Assembly (NCBI GenBank): GCA_902596745.1
Contig: CACJUZ010000001.1
Span: forward strand, 62,001-126,000
DNA from: an uncultured Pelagibacteraceae bacterium
Lineage (GTDB): Bacteria; Pseudomonadota; Alphaproteobacteria; Pelagibacterales; Pelagibacteraceae
Direction of reading: 5' to 3'
Length of the DNA stretch: 64,000 bases
In this document: piece by piece, positions 17,362 to 25,934 of the stretch
Layout: the number at the start of each line of letters is the position of its first letter
Numbering within the stretch: position 1 is the stretch's first letter
The notes under the pieces: model-generated
Told to the model about the DNA's origin: nothing
What the model saw: the letters and a program-made list of their open reading frames with translations, nothing else
Databases searched by the model: none
Position numbers and translations under genes: made by a program

Positions 17362-19586
17362 AAAAATATTTTATTATAACTTTTCTAATATTATTAACTA
17401 ATACTCTATCAGCAGAAATTGTAAAAAAGATAGAGATTACTGGGAATGATAGAGTAAGCGACGAAACTGTTAAAGTTTATGGTGATATAGCAATTAATCA
17501 AAATGTAGACAGTTTAAAAATAAATGAAATTATAAAAAATTTATACTCGACAAATTTCTTCGAAGACATAAATGTTACTGTCTCAAACGGTACGTTATTT
17601 GTTAAATTAATAGAATACCCCGTTATTAATGAGATTATAATAGTTGGTGAAGATGCCAATAAATATAAAGAACAGATTAAGAAATTAATTAAATCAAAAA
17701 AGAATGGACCATTTGTAAAGTCGCTTATATCAGATGATGAAATTACTATAAAAAAATTATATTCATCGTTGGGATTTAATTTTTTAGAAATTAAATCAAA
17801 AGTAGAAACGTTTCCAAAAAAGAGAGTAAATGTTTATTTTGAAATTGAAAAAGGAAAAAAAACAAAAATTTCTAAAATAAACTTTAAAGGTGATAGAAAA
17901 ATTAGAGATAGGAGACTAAGAGATATAATTACATCTCAAGAGTCAAAATTTTGGAAAGTATTGACTAGAAATACAAATTTAAATCAAAATAATATTGAAT
18001 TGGACAAGAGGTTATTAACTAATTACTATAAATCAATAGGATACTATGATGTTAAAGTTTTATCAGAAATAGTAGAATTAAAAGATAATTTTCTAGCTGA
18101 TATAACTTTCAATATTAACGCTGGAACAAGATATAAGATTAGTAAGATAAGCACCAAAGTTGATCCTGTATTAGATAAAGAATTATTTTTACCTTTAAAT
18201 AAAATTTATAGTGAAGTAGTTGGAAGTTATTATTCCCCTTTTACAGTCAAAAGATTATTAGATGAGCTGGATTTAATTATAAGTAATGAGGATCTTCAAT
18301 TTATTGAGCATAATGTTAATGAAATTATTAAAGACAAAACTATTGAGTTAGTAATAAATGTTATCGAGGGTCAAAAAATCATTGTGGAAAAAATCGATAT
18401 ATTAGGTAATTCTGTAACCAATGAAACAGTAATTAGAAGCGGCCTTTTAATTGACGAGGGAGATCCATATAGTAAAGTAAAGGTGGACAAGTCCATATCT
18501 CAAATTAAAAGTAAAAGAATTTTTGCTTCTGTTAAAGAAACAACTTCAGATGGTTCAATACCAAATTCAAAAAAAATAAAGATTGTTGTTGAAGAAATGC
18601 CGACAGGAGAAATAAGCGCAGGAGCAGGTATAGGAACAGATGGAGGCTCATTTGCTTTTAGTGTTACAGAAAACAATTGGTTAGGAAAGGGAGTTGAAGT
18701 ATCTGCTGCAGCTGAAGTCAGCACAGACTCTGTCAGAGGTTCATTATCTTTTACAGATCCAAATTATAATTTTTCTGGTAAAGAATTATCTTATTATGTC
18801 AAAAACGTGAAGAATGATAAATCTGAACTTGGGTATGAAAATAGAGTGTTTGGAACCGGTATAGGACTATCATATGAAAGATTTAAAGACATTTATTTTT
18901 CTCCAGGAATAGGTTTAACATATGATGACATAACTACTGATAGTTCAGCATCTGAACTTTTACAAAAACAATCTGGAAATGCTGTAGATCTTATGTTTGA
19001 TTACGCATTTACTACCGATAAAAGAGATAGAAAATTTATGCCTACAGCAGGACACTTGACATCATTTTTTCAAGAACTCCCAATTTATTCAGATCAAGCG
19101 CACATCAAAAATAGTTTTACAACTAATCATTACAAAGAATTTAGCGAGGACTTAATTGGAGCTTTAAAATTTGGAGCATCGGCAGCTAATGGTATTAATG
19201 ATGAAGATGTTAGAATAAGTCAGAGACTCGATTTAAGCACAAGAAAATTAAGAGGTTTTGAGTCAGGAAAAATTGGACCAAAAGATGGAGATGATTTCAT
19301 AGGAGGTAATTACTCAACATACTTAAATTTAGAGGCAAATTTTCCTAATTTTTTCCCTGAAAAAAGTAATGCTGAAGTAGGTCTTTTTCTTGATGCTGGA
19401 AATGTATGGGGCGTTGATTACAGCGATGCAATTGATGACTCAAATGAATTGAGATCCACGCTAGGAATTAATACGAGCTGGCTATCGCCAGCAGGCCCAT
19501 TATCTTTTATTTTTTCAAAAAATATAACTAAGGCATCAACCGACGTAGATCAAACTTTCAACTTTAGACTAGGAACAACATTCTAA
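17358..19586 (+). CDS. bamA: Outer membrane protein assembly factor BamA
   Basis: Central beta-barrel of the BAM machine that inserts outer-membrane proteins, 742 aa. A signal peptide (residues 1-19, ending LSA-EIV) is followed by POTRA repeats to about residue 420 (first KKIEITGNDRVSDETV; last VEKIDILGNSVTNETVIRSG). The C-terminal 16-strand barrel has RKLRGFESGKIGP, the RGF lid motif, and ends in Phe as expected for a BAM substrate. The skp gene follows with a 1-nt overlap. Confidence 0.97.
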   Translation: MKKYFIITFLILLTNTLSAEIVKKIEITGNDRVSDETVKVYGDIAINQNVDSLKINEIIKNLYSTNFFEDINVTVSNGTLFVKLIEYPVINEIIIVGEDANKYKEQIKKLIKSKKNGPFVKSLISDDEITIKKLYSSLGFNFLEIKSKVETFPKKRVNVYFEIEKGKKTKISKINFKGDRKIRDRRLRDIITSQESKFWKVLTRNTNLNQNNIELDKRLLTNYYKSIGYYDVKVLSEIVELKDNFLADITFNINAGTRYKISKISTKVDPVLDKELFLPLNKIYSEVVGSYYSPFTVKRLLDELDLIISNEDLQFIEHNVNEIIKDKTIELVINVIEGQKIIVEKIDILGNSVTNETVIRSGLLIDEGDPYSKVKVDKSISQIKSKRIFASVKETTSDGSIPNSKKIKIVVEEMPTGEISAGAGIGTDGGSFAFSVTENNWLGKGVEVSAAAEVSTDSVRGSLSFTDPNYNFSGKELSYYVKNVKNDKSELGYENRVFGTGIGLSYERFKDIYFSPGIGLTYDDITTDSSASELLQKQSGNAVDLMFDYAFTTDKRDRKFMPTAGHLTSFFQELPIYSDQAHIKNSFTTNHYKEFSEDLIGALKFGASAANGINDEDVRISQRLDLSTRKLRGFESGKIGPKDGDDFIGGNYSTYLNLEANFPNFFPEKSNAEVGLFLDAGNVWGVDYSDAIDDSNELRSTLGINTSWLSPAGPLSFIFSKNITKASTDVDQTFNFRLGTTF

Positions 19587-20113
19587 TGAAAAATTTAATT
19601 TATATATTTACTTTTATTTTAATACTTTTTTTTTCTGTCCAAAAAAATCTTTTAGCAAGCGATATATATTTTATAGATTATTCTAAAGTAATGAATGAGA
19701 GTATTGCAGGAAAAAAAGCTCAAGATAATTTGAAAAAACTTTTAACTAATTCAAATAAAAAATTTAATGAAACAGCTAAAAAATTAAAAGAGGAAGAAAA
19801 TAAAATTATTAGTCAAAAAAATGCTCTTTCCAAAGAAGAATATAAAAAAAAGGCAGACGCTTTAAGGAAAAAAGTATTTGAACTTAATAAACAAAGAGAA
19901 CAATCTATAAAAGAAGTAGCTTCTAAAAGAAAAAAAGCAGGTGATGAAATGTTAAAAAACCTCAACCCGATATTAGGAAATTATATGAAAGATAATAATA
20001 TTGCAGTGGTGATTGATAAAAAAAATGTTTTAATGGGAGACAAAAAATTTGAAATCACATCTCAAATTATTGAAATTTTAAATAAGGAATTTAAATCAAT
20101 TAATTTAAATTAA
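19586..20113 (+). CDS. skp: Periplasmic chaperone Skp/OmpH
   Basis: Chaperone that holds unfolded outer-membrane proteins in the periplasm, 175 aa. A signal peptide ends near residue 23 (LLASDIYFIDYSKVM follows). The middle is a long charged coiled coil (residues 45-125) forming the jellyfish tentacles, and the C-terminal strand segment returns to the trimer body. Position between bamA and lpxD is the standard one. Confidence 0.9.
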   Translation: MKNLIYIFTFILILFFSVQKNLLASDIYFIDYSKVMNESIAGKKAQDNLKKLLTNSNKKFNETAKKLKEEENKIISQKNALSKEEYKKKADALRKKVFELNKQREQSIKEVASKRKKAGDEMLKNLNPILGNYMKDNNIAVVIDKKNVLMGDKKFEITSQIIEILNKEFKSINLN

Positions 20114-21072
20114 TGTCAAAAAACATTTTTTTTGAAAGAAAAGGACCTTTTAAATCAAATGTACTATTTCCTAAACATTCAAATTCTAAAATAAGTATTA
20201 AAGATATTAAGTCTTTAGATAAAGCAGAAAAATTTGATTTAACTTTTTTTGACTCATTAAATTATAAAGATTTAGCAGAAAAAACAAAAGCGAGTTGCTG
20301 TATAACGAAAGAAAACCTCAAAAAATATTTACCTTTATCTTGTGAAGCTATATGTGTAAAAAGCGTATTATTTGAACTAGCAAGAGTCGTTTCAAAATTT
20401 TACCCCTATGCTGATTTAGATTATCCCGATAATACACTTAAAAAACCAAATAAATCGAAATTTCTTGGAGTAAAATTTGGTAACAATGTTTTAATTGGAA
20501 AAAACGTAAAAATTGGTAAATCAACACTAGTCGGAAGTAATACAATTATTGAAAAAAATGTTTCTATAGGAAAAAATTGTACAATAGGTTCAGGAATTAT
20601 GATTAAAAATTCTATTTTAGGGAATAATGTTGTTGTCCAAGATGGATCAAAAATTGGTTTAAAAGGTTTTGGATTTATTCCTCTTAAAGAAAAAAACTTA
20701 AGAATTGCACACATTGGAAAAGTTGTCGTAGAAGATAATGTTGAGATAGGCTCTTCATGTACAATTGATAGAGGATCAATTGGTGATACCATAATAGGAA
20801 AAAATACTTTCTTAGATAATCAAGTTCACATAGCGCATAATGTAAAAATTGGAAAAAATTGTATGATAGCCGGTCAAGTTGGATTTGCAGGAAGTTCTAC
20901 ATTGGGAGACAATGTTTCAATAGGAGGGCAGGCTGGAGTCTCAGGGCACTTAAAAATAGGAAATAATGTAAAAATTGGTGGAGGCAGCGGCGTTGTTAAA
21001 GATATTCCTAATAATACTATTGTGATGGGATATCCAGCAGTACCGCTTAAAGAATTTTTAAAAAAAAAATAA
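20113..21072 (+). CDS. lpxD: UDP-3-O-(3-hydroxyacyl)glucosamine N-acyltransferase
   Basis: Third step of lipid A synthesis, 319 aa. An N-terminal uridine-binding domain (residues 1-100) precedes a left-handed beta helix. The helix is seen as many hexapeptide repeats (IGKNVKIGKSTLVGSNTII and onward). The catalytic His lies in NQVHIAHNVKIGKNC. It starts on the last base of skp, and fabZ follows after 1 nt, so lipid A and fatty-acid steps are co-expressed. Confidence 0.95.
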   Translation: MSKNIFFERKGPFKSNVLFPKHSNSKISIKDIKSLDKAEKFDLTFFDSLNYKDLAEKTKASCCITKENLKKYLPLSCEAICVKSVLFELARVVSKFYPYADLDYPDNTLKKPNKSKFLGVKFGNNVLIGKNVKIGKSTLVGSNTIIEKNVSIGKNCTIGSGIMIKNSILGNNVVVQDGSKIGLKGFGFIPLKEKNLRIAHIGKVVVEDNVEIGSSCTIDRGSIGDTIIGKNTFLDNQVHIAHNVKIGKNCMIAGQVGFAGSSTLGDNVSIGGQAGVSGHLKIGNNVKIGGGSGVVKDIPNNTIVMGYPAVPLKEFLKKK

Positions 21073-21073
21073 T

Positions 21074-21529
21074 ATGATTAAAAAAGATACAATTGATAGA
21101 AAAGAAATTGAAAAGCTGCTACCTCATCGAGCTCCAATGTTACTTATAGATAAGCTTACTAAAATTGTTCACCTAAAATCTGCTACAGCAATTATGAACG
21201 TGAAAAAAGATGAATTTTATGTTCAAGGACATTTTCCAGGACAACCAGTTATGCCGGGAGTTCTAATAGTTGAGGCATTTGGCCAAGCAGCAGCAGCGTT
21301 AACAGCATGCGGCATTGATCCTAAAGAGTACGATAATAAATTAGTTTACTTAATGAGCGTAGAGAAAGCTAAATTTAGAAATCCAGTTTTACCTGACTGT
21401 GAACTTCATTTAGAAATTGAAGCCATTAGATCTCATGGAAGGGTTTGGAAATATAAAGGAACAGCTAAAGTAGAAGGAAAAAGAATGGCAGACGCGGAAT
21501 GGTCAGCAACAATAGTTGATAGGAAATAA
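21074..21529 (+). CDS. fabZ: 3-hydroxyacyl-[acyl-carrier-protein] dehydratase FabZ
   Basis: Hot-dog fold dehydratase of fatty-acid elongation, 151 aa. LLPHRAPMLLIDK is the N-terminal block. The catalytic His is in GHFPGQPVMPGVLIVEAFGQ, with the second catalytic acid at VEAF. Its product pool is shared with the LpxA/LpxD acyl donors, matching its place between those genes. Confidence 0.96.
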   Translation: MIKKDTIDRKEIEKLLPHRAPMLLIDKLTKIVHLKSATAIMNVKKDEFYVQGHFPGQPVMPGVLIVEAFGQAAAALTACGIDPKEYDNKLVYLMSVEKAKFRNPVLPDCELHLEIEAIRSHGRVWKYKGTAKVEGKRMADAEWSATIVDRK

Positions 21530-21530
21530 A

Positions 21531-22313
21531 ATGATACATAGTTCTAGCGTAATAGATAAAAAAGCAAAAATAGGAAATAATGTTAAAATAGGTCCCTTTT
21601 GTTATATTGGACCCAACGTAGAGCTTCAACAAGACGTAGAATTAATTTCTAATGTGCACATAGAAGGAAATACTAAAATAGGCAAAGGTACAAAAATTTT
21701 CCCATTTGCAAGTATAGGAACCAATCCACAGGATTTAAAGTTTGAAGGAGAAACAAATAGTGTTTCAATCGGTGAGAACAACATTATTAGAGAATATGTA
21801 ACAATAAATCCAGGCACAAAAGGAGGAGGAGGCAAAACTAAAATTGGAAACAATTGTCTATTCATGATCTCCTCACACATAGCTCATGATTGTAAAGTTG
21901 GTAATAATGTTGTTATAGCTAACAACGTTCCATTAGGAGGACATGTTACATTGGAAGATTCAGTTGTTATTGGAGGAAATTCAGCAGTACAGCAATTTAC
22001 AAGAATAGGAAGATTGGCAATGATAGGAGGTATGACCGGAGTACTTAAAGATGTTATTCCATTCGGACTATCATTTGGTAATAGAAATTACTTGCAGGGT
22101 ATAAACTTAATTGGGCTAAGAAGAAAAAAATATGAAAACAAAAAAATTTTAGAATTAGATACAGCTTATAAAAAAATCTTCTCGTCAGATAAACTTCACG
22201 AAAATTTAGCTAAAATAAACGGTGAATTTAAGACAAATGATTTAGTTAAAGAAGTTATAGATTTTATAGCAAAGGATAAAAAAAGACCTATTTGCACACC
22301 ATTATCTAAATAA
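21531..22313 (+). CDS. lpxA: UDP-N-acetylglucosamine O-acyltransferase
   Basis: First step of lipid A synthesis, 260 aa. The ATG at 21531, one base after the fabZ stop, gives the usual start (IHSSSVIDKKAKIGNNVKIG). The frame is open to 21516 but inside fabZ. Hexapeptide repeats build the beta helix. The catalytic His lies in ISSHIAHDCKVGNNV, and a helical C-terminal domain follows from about residue 190. It overlaps lpxI by one base. Confidence 0.96.
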   Translation: MIHSSSVIDKKAKIGNNVKIGPFCYIGPNVELQQDVELISNVHIEGNTKIGKGTKIFPFASIGTNPQDLKFEGETNSVSIGENNIIREYVTINPGTKGGGGKTKIGNNCLFMISSHIAHDCKVGNNVVIANNVPLGGHVTLEDSVVIGGNSAVQQFTRIGRLAMIGGMTGVLKDVIPFGLSFGNRNYLQGINLIGLRRKKYENKKILELDTAYKKIFSSDKLHENLAKINGEFKTNDLVKEVIDFIAKDKKRPICTPLSK

Positions 22314-23107
22314 TGATTGGACTAATTTTCGGAGATACTGATTTTCCAAAAGAAATACTAAAAAAAATTAAAAGAAAAAAATTAAAATATTTAATTATAG
22401 ATTTAAGTAAAAAAAGGACATTTAAAAAAGATAAAAACTCTAGAAAAGTATCTATTGGTCAATTCGGAAAAATTATAAATTTACTCAAAGAAAATAGATG
22501 CAAAAAGGTACTCTTTGCAGGAAAAGTAACAAAACCCAATTTTTTTAAATTAAGACTAGACTTTAAGGGTGTTTATTACATTCCACGAATTATAAAAAGC
22601 TCTAGGATAGGTGATGCAGCTATTTTAAAAGAAATAATTGAAATCTTTAAAAGAGAAAAGATTATTACCATAAGTTCTTTGTTTTTTAGTCCAGAACTAA
22701 CTTTAAAAAAAGGTATCTATACAAAAATTAAACCAAACAAAGTTGATAATGCTGATATTAATAAGGCTATTTTGATATTAAATAAATTGAATAAATATAA
22801 CTTCAGCCAAGGCACAGTAGTCAGAAATAATAAACTTATAGCTATTGAAGGAAGAGGAGGCACTCAAAATTTGTTAAAAAGATCAATAAATAAAAAATTT
22901 AAAAATAATGGAGTGCTAGTCAAATTTCCCAAAAAAAAACAAGACTTAAGAGTTGATTTACCAACTATTGGATTGAAAACTTTAAAACAATGTAAGTTAG
23001 CAGGCTTAAAAGGTATTGTTGTAAAGAATAAGCAAAATATTTTTTTAGAGAGAAAAAAATGTATTAATTTTGCAAATAAAAACAAAATGTTTATTTTATC
23101 AAAATGA
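22313..23107 (+). CDS. lpxI: UDP-2,3-diacylglucosamine diphosphatase LpxI
   Basis: Hydrolyses UDP-diacylglucosamine to lipid X; LpxI is the alphaproteobacterial replacement for LpxH. It has 264 residues. The C-terminal catalytic half has the conserved KPNKVDNADINKA, FSQGTVVRNNKLIAIEG and GLKTLKQCKLAGLKGIVVK blocks. Its place between lpxA and lpxB supports the call. It overlaps the next gene by 4 nt. Confidence 0.92.
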   Translation: MIGLIFGDTDFPKEILKKIKRKKLKYLIIDLSKKRTFKKDKNSRKVSIGQFGKIINLLKENRCKKVLFAGKVTKPNFFKLRLDFKGVYYIPRIIKSSRIGDAAILKEIIEIFKREKIITISSLFFSPELTLKKGIYTKIKPNKVDNADINKAILILNKLNKYNFSQGTVVRNNKLIAIEGRGGTQNLLKRSINKKFKNNGVLVKFPKKKQDLRVDLPTIGLKTLKQCKLAGLKGIVVKNKQNIFLERKKCINFANKNKMFILSK

Positions 23108-24165
23108 AAAAAACGTTCTTATCACTTTTAATATATTTCACCTTTTCCTACTCATTTTCATCAGAAATAAAACTTATCAAAATATTCGATGGGTTGAACA
23201 AACCATGGAGTTTATCTTTCATTGATGAAACTAATATTTTAATTACAGAAAAACCTGGAAATCTTTTAGTTGTAAATTTAAAAGATAAAACAAAATCGGT
23301 CATTAAACATAATTTATCCGTATTAGAAGATGGACAAGGTGGTTTGTTAGATGTTTTATTTCATGATGAATATGTTTATGTTTCATATTCTGAAAATAGA
23401 GGTAATTGGCATTCTAGCACGTCTGTTGCAAGAGGAGTATTCAACAATAAAAATATAAGTTTTAAAAATATTTTTAGAGCTGAACCCCCTATTAATTCTG
23501 GATACCATTTTGGTTCACGATTAGTTATAAAAAAAGACAAACTTTTTATTACAGCTGGGGAAAGAGGTGAAGGAATGATTGCCCAGGATCCTCAAAAGCA
23601 TCCTGGCAGTATTATTAGAATAAATTTAGATGGGTCTATCCCAAAAGATAATCCAAAGTTTAAAAATAAAAATAATTGGTTACCTGAAATTTACCAGATA
23701 GGTGTAAGAAATCCTCAAGGAATGGCTTTATCACCTTTTGATGATAAAATTTATTTAAGTAATCATGGCGCAAAGGGAGGTGACTGGTTTGGTACAGCAA
23801 ACTATGGTGAAAATTATGGTTGGAAAATATTAGGATGGGGTGGGACTAATTATAGTGGAACAAAAATTGGTCCAAAATGGAAGCCAGGATTTACCAAGGC
23901 TATAAAATACTGGGTACCATCTATAGCAGTAAGTGCAATTGCGATTTACAAAGGGGAAGAATTTAAGGAATGGAACGGAGATGCACTTGTTACAGCGTTA
24001 AAAGATCAGTCATTAAGAAAAATTAGTTATAAAGACTCATTTGTTGTTGAACAAATAATATTTAAGGGAAATATTGGAAGAATAAGAGATATTAAAATTC
24101 ATAAAAAAACAGGAGAAATTTACTTAATTTCTGATAACGGCAGTATTTGGAGAATGTTTAAATGA
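23104..24165 (+). CDS. Secreted PQQ-dependent sugar dehydrogenase-like beta-propeller
   Basis: Soluble glucose/sorbosone dehydrogenase (GSDH) family, 353 aa. A signal peptide covers about residues 1-20 (FSYSFSS). Family blocks are DGLNKPWSLSFID, EDGQGGLLDVLFH, PGSIIRINLDGSIPKDNP, IGVRNPQGMALSP and GTNYSGTKIG. Such proteins are periplasmic propellers that can bind PQQ and Ca2+ and oxidise sugars. The true substrate cannot be read from sequence. It sits between lpxI and lpxB with 4-nt overlaps on both sides, an unexpected place for an oxidase. Confidence 0.85.
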   Translation: MKKTFLSLLIYFTFSYSFSSEIKLIKIFDGLNKPWSLSFIDETNILITEKPGNLLVVNLKDKTKSVIKHNLSVLEDGQGGLLDVLFHDEYVYVSYSENRGNWHSSTSVARGVFNNKNISFKNIFRAEPPINSGYHFGSRLVIKKDKLFITAGERGEGMIAQDPQKHPGSIIRINLDGSIPKDNPKFKNKNNWLPEIYQIGVRNPQGMALSPFDDKIYLSNHGAKGGDWFGTANYGENYGWKILGWGGTNYSGTKIGPKWKPGFTKAIKYWVPSIAVSAIAIYKGEEFKEWNGDALVTALKDQSLRKISYKDSFVVEQIIFKGNIGRIRDIKIHKKTGEIYLISDNGSIWRMFK

Positions 24166-25292
24166 AGAAAATCTTTATTTTAACAGGTGAACCCTCAGGA
24201 GATAAATTAGCTGCTAAAGTTATCTCTAAACTAAAAATTAAAGATCCAAGCATCACCTATCTTTGTTTGGGTGGAGAAGAACTTAAATCTTTAGGAATAA
24301 ATTCAATCTCAAAACTTAGCGAGGTAACATACTTAGGTTTTACTCGGGTATTATTAAACTTATTTACAATTAAGAGAAAAATAAATGAAACTTCTCGAAA
24401 AATATTAGAGTTTAAACCAGATATTTTGTTTTCAGTAGACAGTCCAGATTTCACATTACGAGTTGCTGAAAAGGTAAAAAATAATTCACCAAATATAAAA
24501 ACAATACATTTTGTAGCCCCACAGGTTTGGGTGTGGAGAGAGGGAAGAGTAAAGAAAATTAAAAAATTTATCGATCATATTTTGCTTTTATTTAAATTTG
24601 AAAAAAAATATTGGGAAAAGGAAAATGTAAGTTGTGAGTTTATTGGTCATCCACTTTTAGAAAACAGCAAGGAAGACAAGATTGAACTTAATCAAGTTAT
24701 CAAAAAAAATAAAGCAATTATATCTGTTTTTCCAGGAAGTAGAGATAGCGAAGTTAAAAAACTTACTCCAATATTATTAGACTTTATTAAACTCATGAAT
24801 GAAAAGTACGAAGATTTTTTATATGTTTTTCATTCGACAAAAGCACAAAGATCTAATTTAGAAAATATAATTAATAAAAGCCAAATTAATAATATTGAAA
24901 TTATTTCTGATGATAAGATTAAAGATCATATACTAAAAAAATCAATTTTTGCTGTTTCAAAATCTGGCACTATTTCACTTGAAATAAGTAAAAGAAAAAT
25001 ACCTTCAATAATTATTTACAAGATGAATTTTATAAACTTTTTAATTGTAAAAATGTTAGTAAAAATTAAATATGCGAATATATTAAATATTGCTGCAGGA
25101 CAGATGATTATTCCTGAATTATTACAATCAAAGTGTAACCCTAAAGAAATTTATAAATTAGTTTCTAGTTTTTTAGAAGATCAAAATAAAATAAAAAAAC
25201 AAATTTCTAATACTGAAAAAGTTTTAGAAAGCTTTAGAACCAAAAACCTCCCAACTGATTTAGCTGCGGACTCAATTATGAAAAGTTTGTAA
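24162..25292 (+). CDS. lpxB: Lipid-A-disaccharide synthase
   Basis: GT19 glycosyltransferase that condenses lipid X with UDP-diacylglucosamine, 376 aa. FILTGEPSGDKLAAK opens the protein. FVAPQVWVWREGRVKKI, FIGHPLLEN, SVFPGSRDSEVKKL and SKSGTISLEI are diagnostic. It is the last gene of the + strand lipid A operon. Its end overlaps by 21 nt the end of a nuclease gene on the other strand, with no obvious terminator hairpin between them. Confidence 0.95.
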   Translation: MKKIFILTGEPSGDKLAAKVISKLKIKDPSITYLCLGGEELKSLGINSISKLSEVTYLGFTRVLLNLFTIKRKINETSRKILEFKPDILFSVDSPDFTLRVAEKVKNNSPNIKTIHFVAPQVWVWREGRVKKIKKFIDHILLLFKFEKKYWEKENVSCEFIGHPLLENSKEDKIELNQVIKKNKAIISVFPGSRDSEVKKLTPILLDFIKLMNEKYEDFLYVFHSTKAQRSNLENIINKSQINNIEIISDDKIKDHILKKSIFAVSKSGTISLEISKRKIPSIIIYKMNFINFLIVKMLVKIKYANILNIAAGQMIIPELLQSKCNPKEIYKLVSSFLEDQNKIKKQISNTEKVLESFRTKNLPTDLAADSIMKSL

Positions 25293-25934
25293 TTTTAAAT
25301 TACAAAGACTACATTCGTTATTTAAAGCTGGGATATCACCTTCTAAAAAATCGATTACTTCAGTTATAAATTTTAAGTATAAATCATCATTTCTTTTAAT
25401 TTCAAAATATTGTACAGACATTTCAAGTGCTGGTGTATTTTTTAATACTAAATTTTCTGGCTCAAAACAAAAAATTCCCAGGTTTTTTACTGGATCTAAT
25501 TTTAAATAGTTTTGATCTGGTTTTTCAAACATAATTGCATAACTATTTAATTGTGTCATGTATGTTAATGATTTTTTTTCATTTATGTTTGTAACCTTAA
25601 AATCTATTATTGAAAAAAAATCTTTATGATCAATATAAGCGTCGATTTTACCTCTTAATTGAAATGCTCTATCTTTATGGTCATAAAGGACTTCAGATTT
25701 ATGTAGCTTGGCGTAATCTGTTTTTATTATTCCCTCAGGCACTTTATTAGAATTCAAAAATTTTGAGGGTTTATTGTGATAAAATTTTTTTTGAATTGAA
25801 TCTATCTTTGAAAATATAGACGGGAAACCAAAATTTATTCTTACATCGTTTACCTTTAGATCGTAGTAACATCTTTTGCAACCTGAGTATCCAAATGCAA
25901 ATTCACTTGGACTAAATAAATATGGTTTCGACAT
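25272..25934 (-). CDS. Stand-alone Cas4/RecB-like PD-(D/E)XK nuclease with four cysteines
   Basis: A protein of 220 residues with the signs of a RecB-type nuclease core. GKID (Asp98), SIIDFKVT (Asp111, Lys113) and QLNSYAIM (Gln128, Tyr132) match the GxxD, D-x-K and QxxxY motifs. A cysteine pair at 19/22 (CKRC) and another at 208/211 (CSLC) bracket the core, the arrangement of Fe-S-cluster nucleases such as Cas4 and AddB. No cas gene or CRISPR array lies in the window, so a DNA repair or processing role is more likely. It starts 1 nt from gltX and shares its direction with gltX and lexA. Confidence 0.7.
   Translation of the reverse strand: MSKPYLFSPSEFAFGYSGCKRCYYDLKVNDVRINFGFPSIFSKIDSIQKKFYHNKPSKFLNSNKVPEGIIKTDYAKLHKSEVLYDHKDRAFQLRGKIDAYIDHKDFFSIIDFKVTNINEKKSLTYMTQLNSYAIMFEKPDQNYLKLDPVKNLGIFCFEPENLVLKNTPALEMSVQYFEIKRNDDLYLKFITEVIDFLEGDIPALNNECSLCNLKLQTFHN

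Noticed and set aside
25272-25934. Cas4 of a CRISPR adaptation module
   Set aside because: There is no array, cas1/cas2 or effector gene anywhere in the window.
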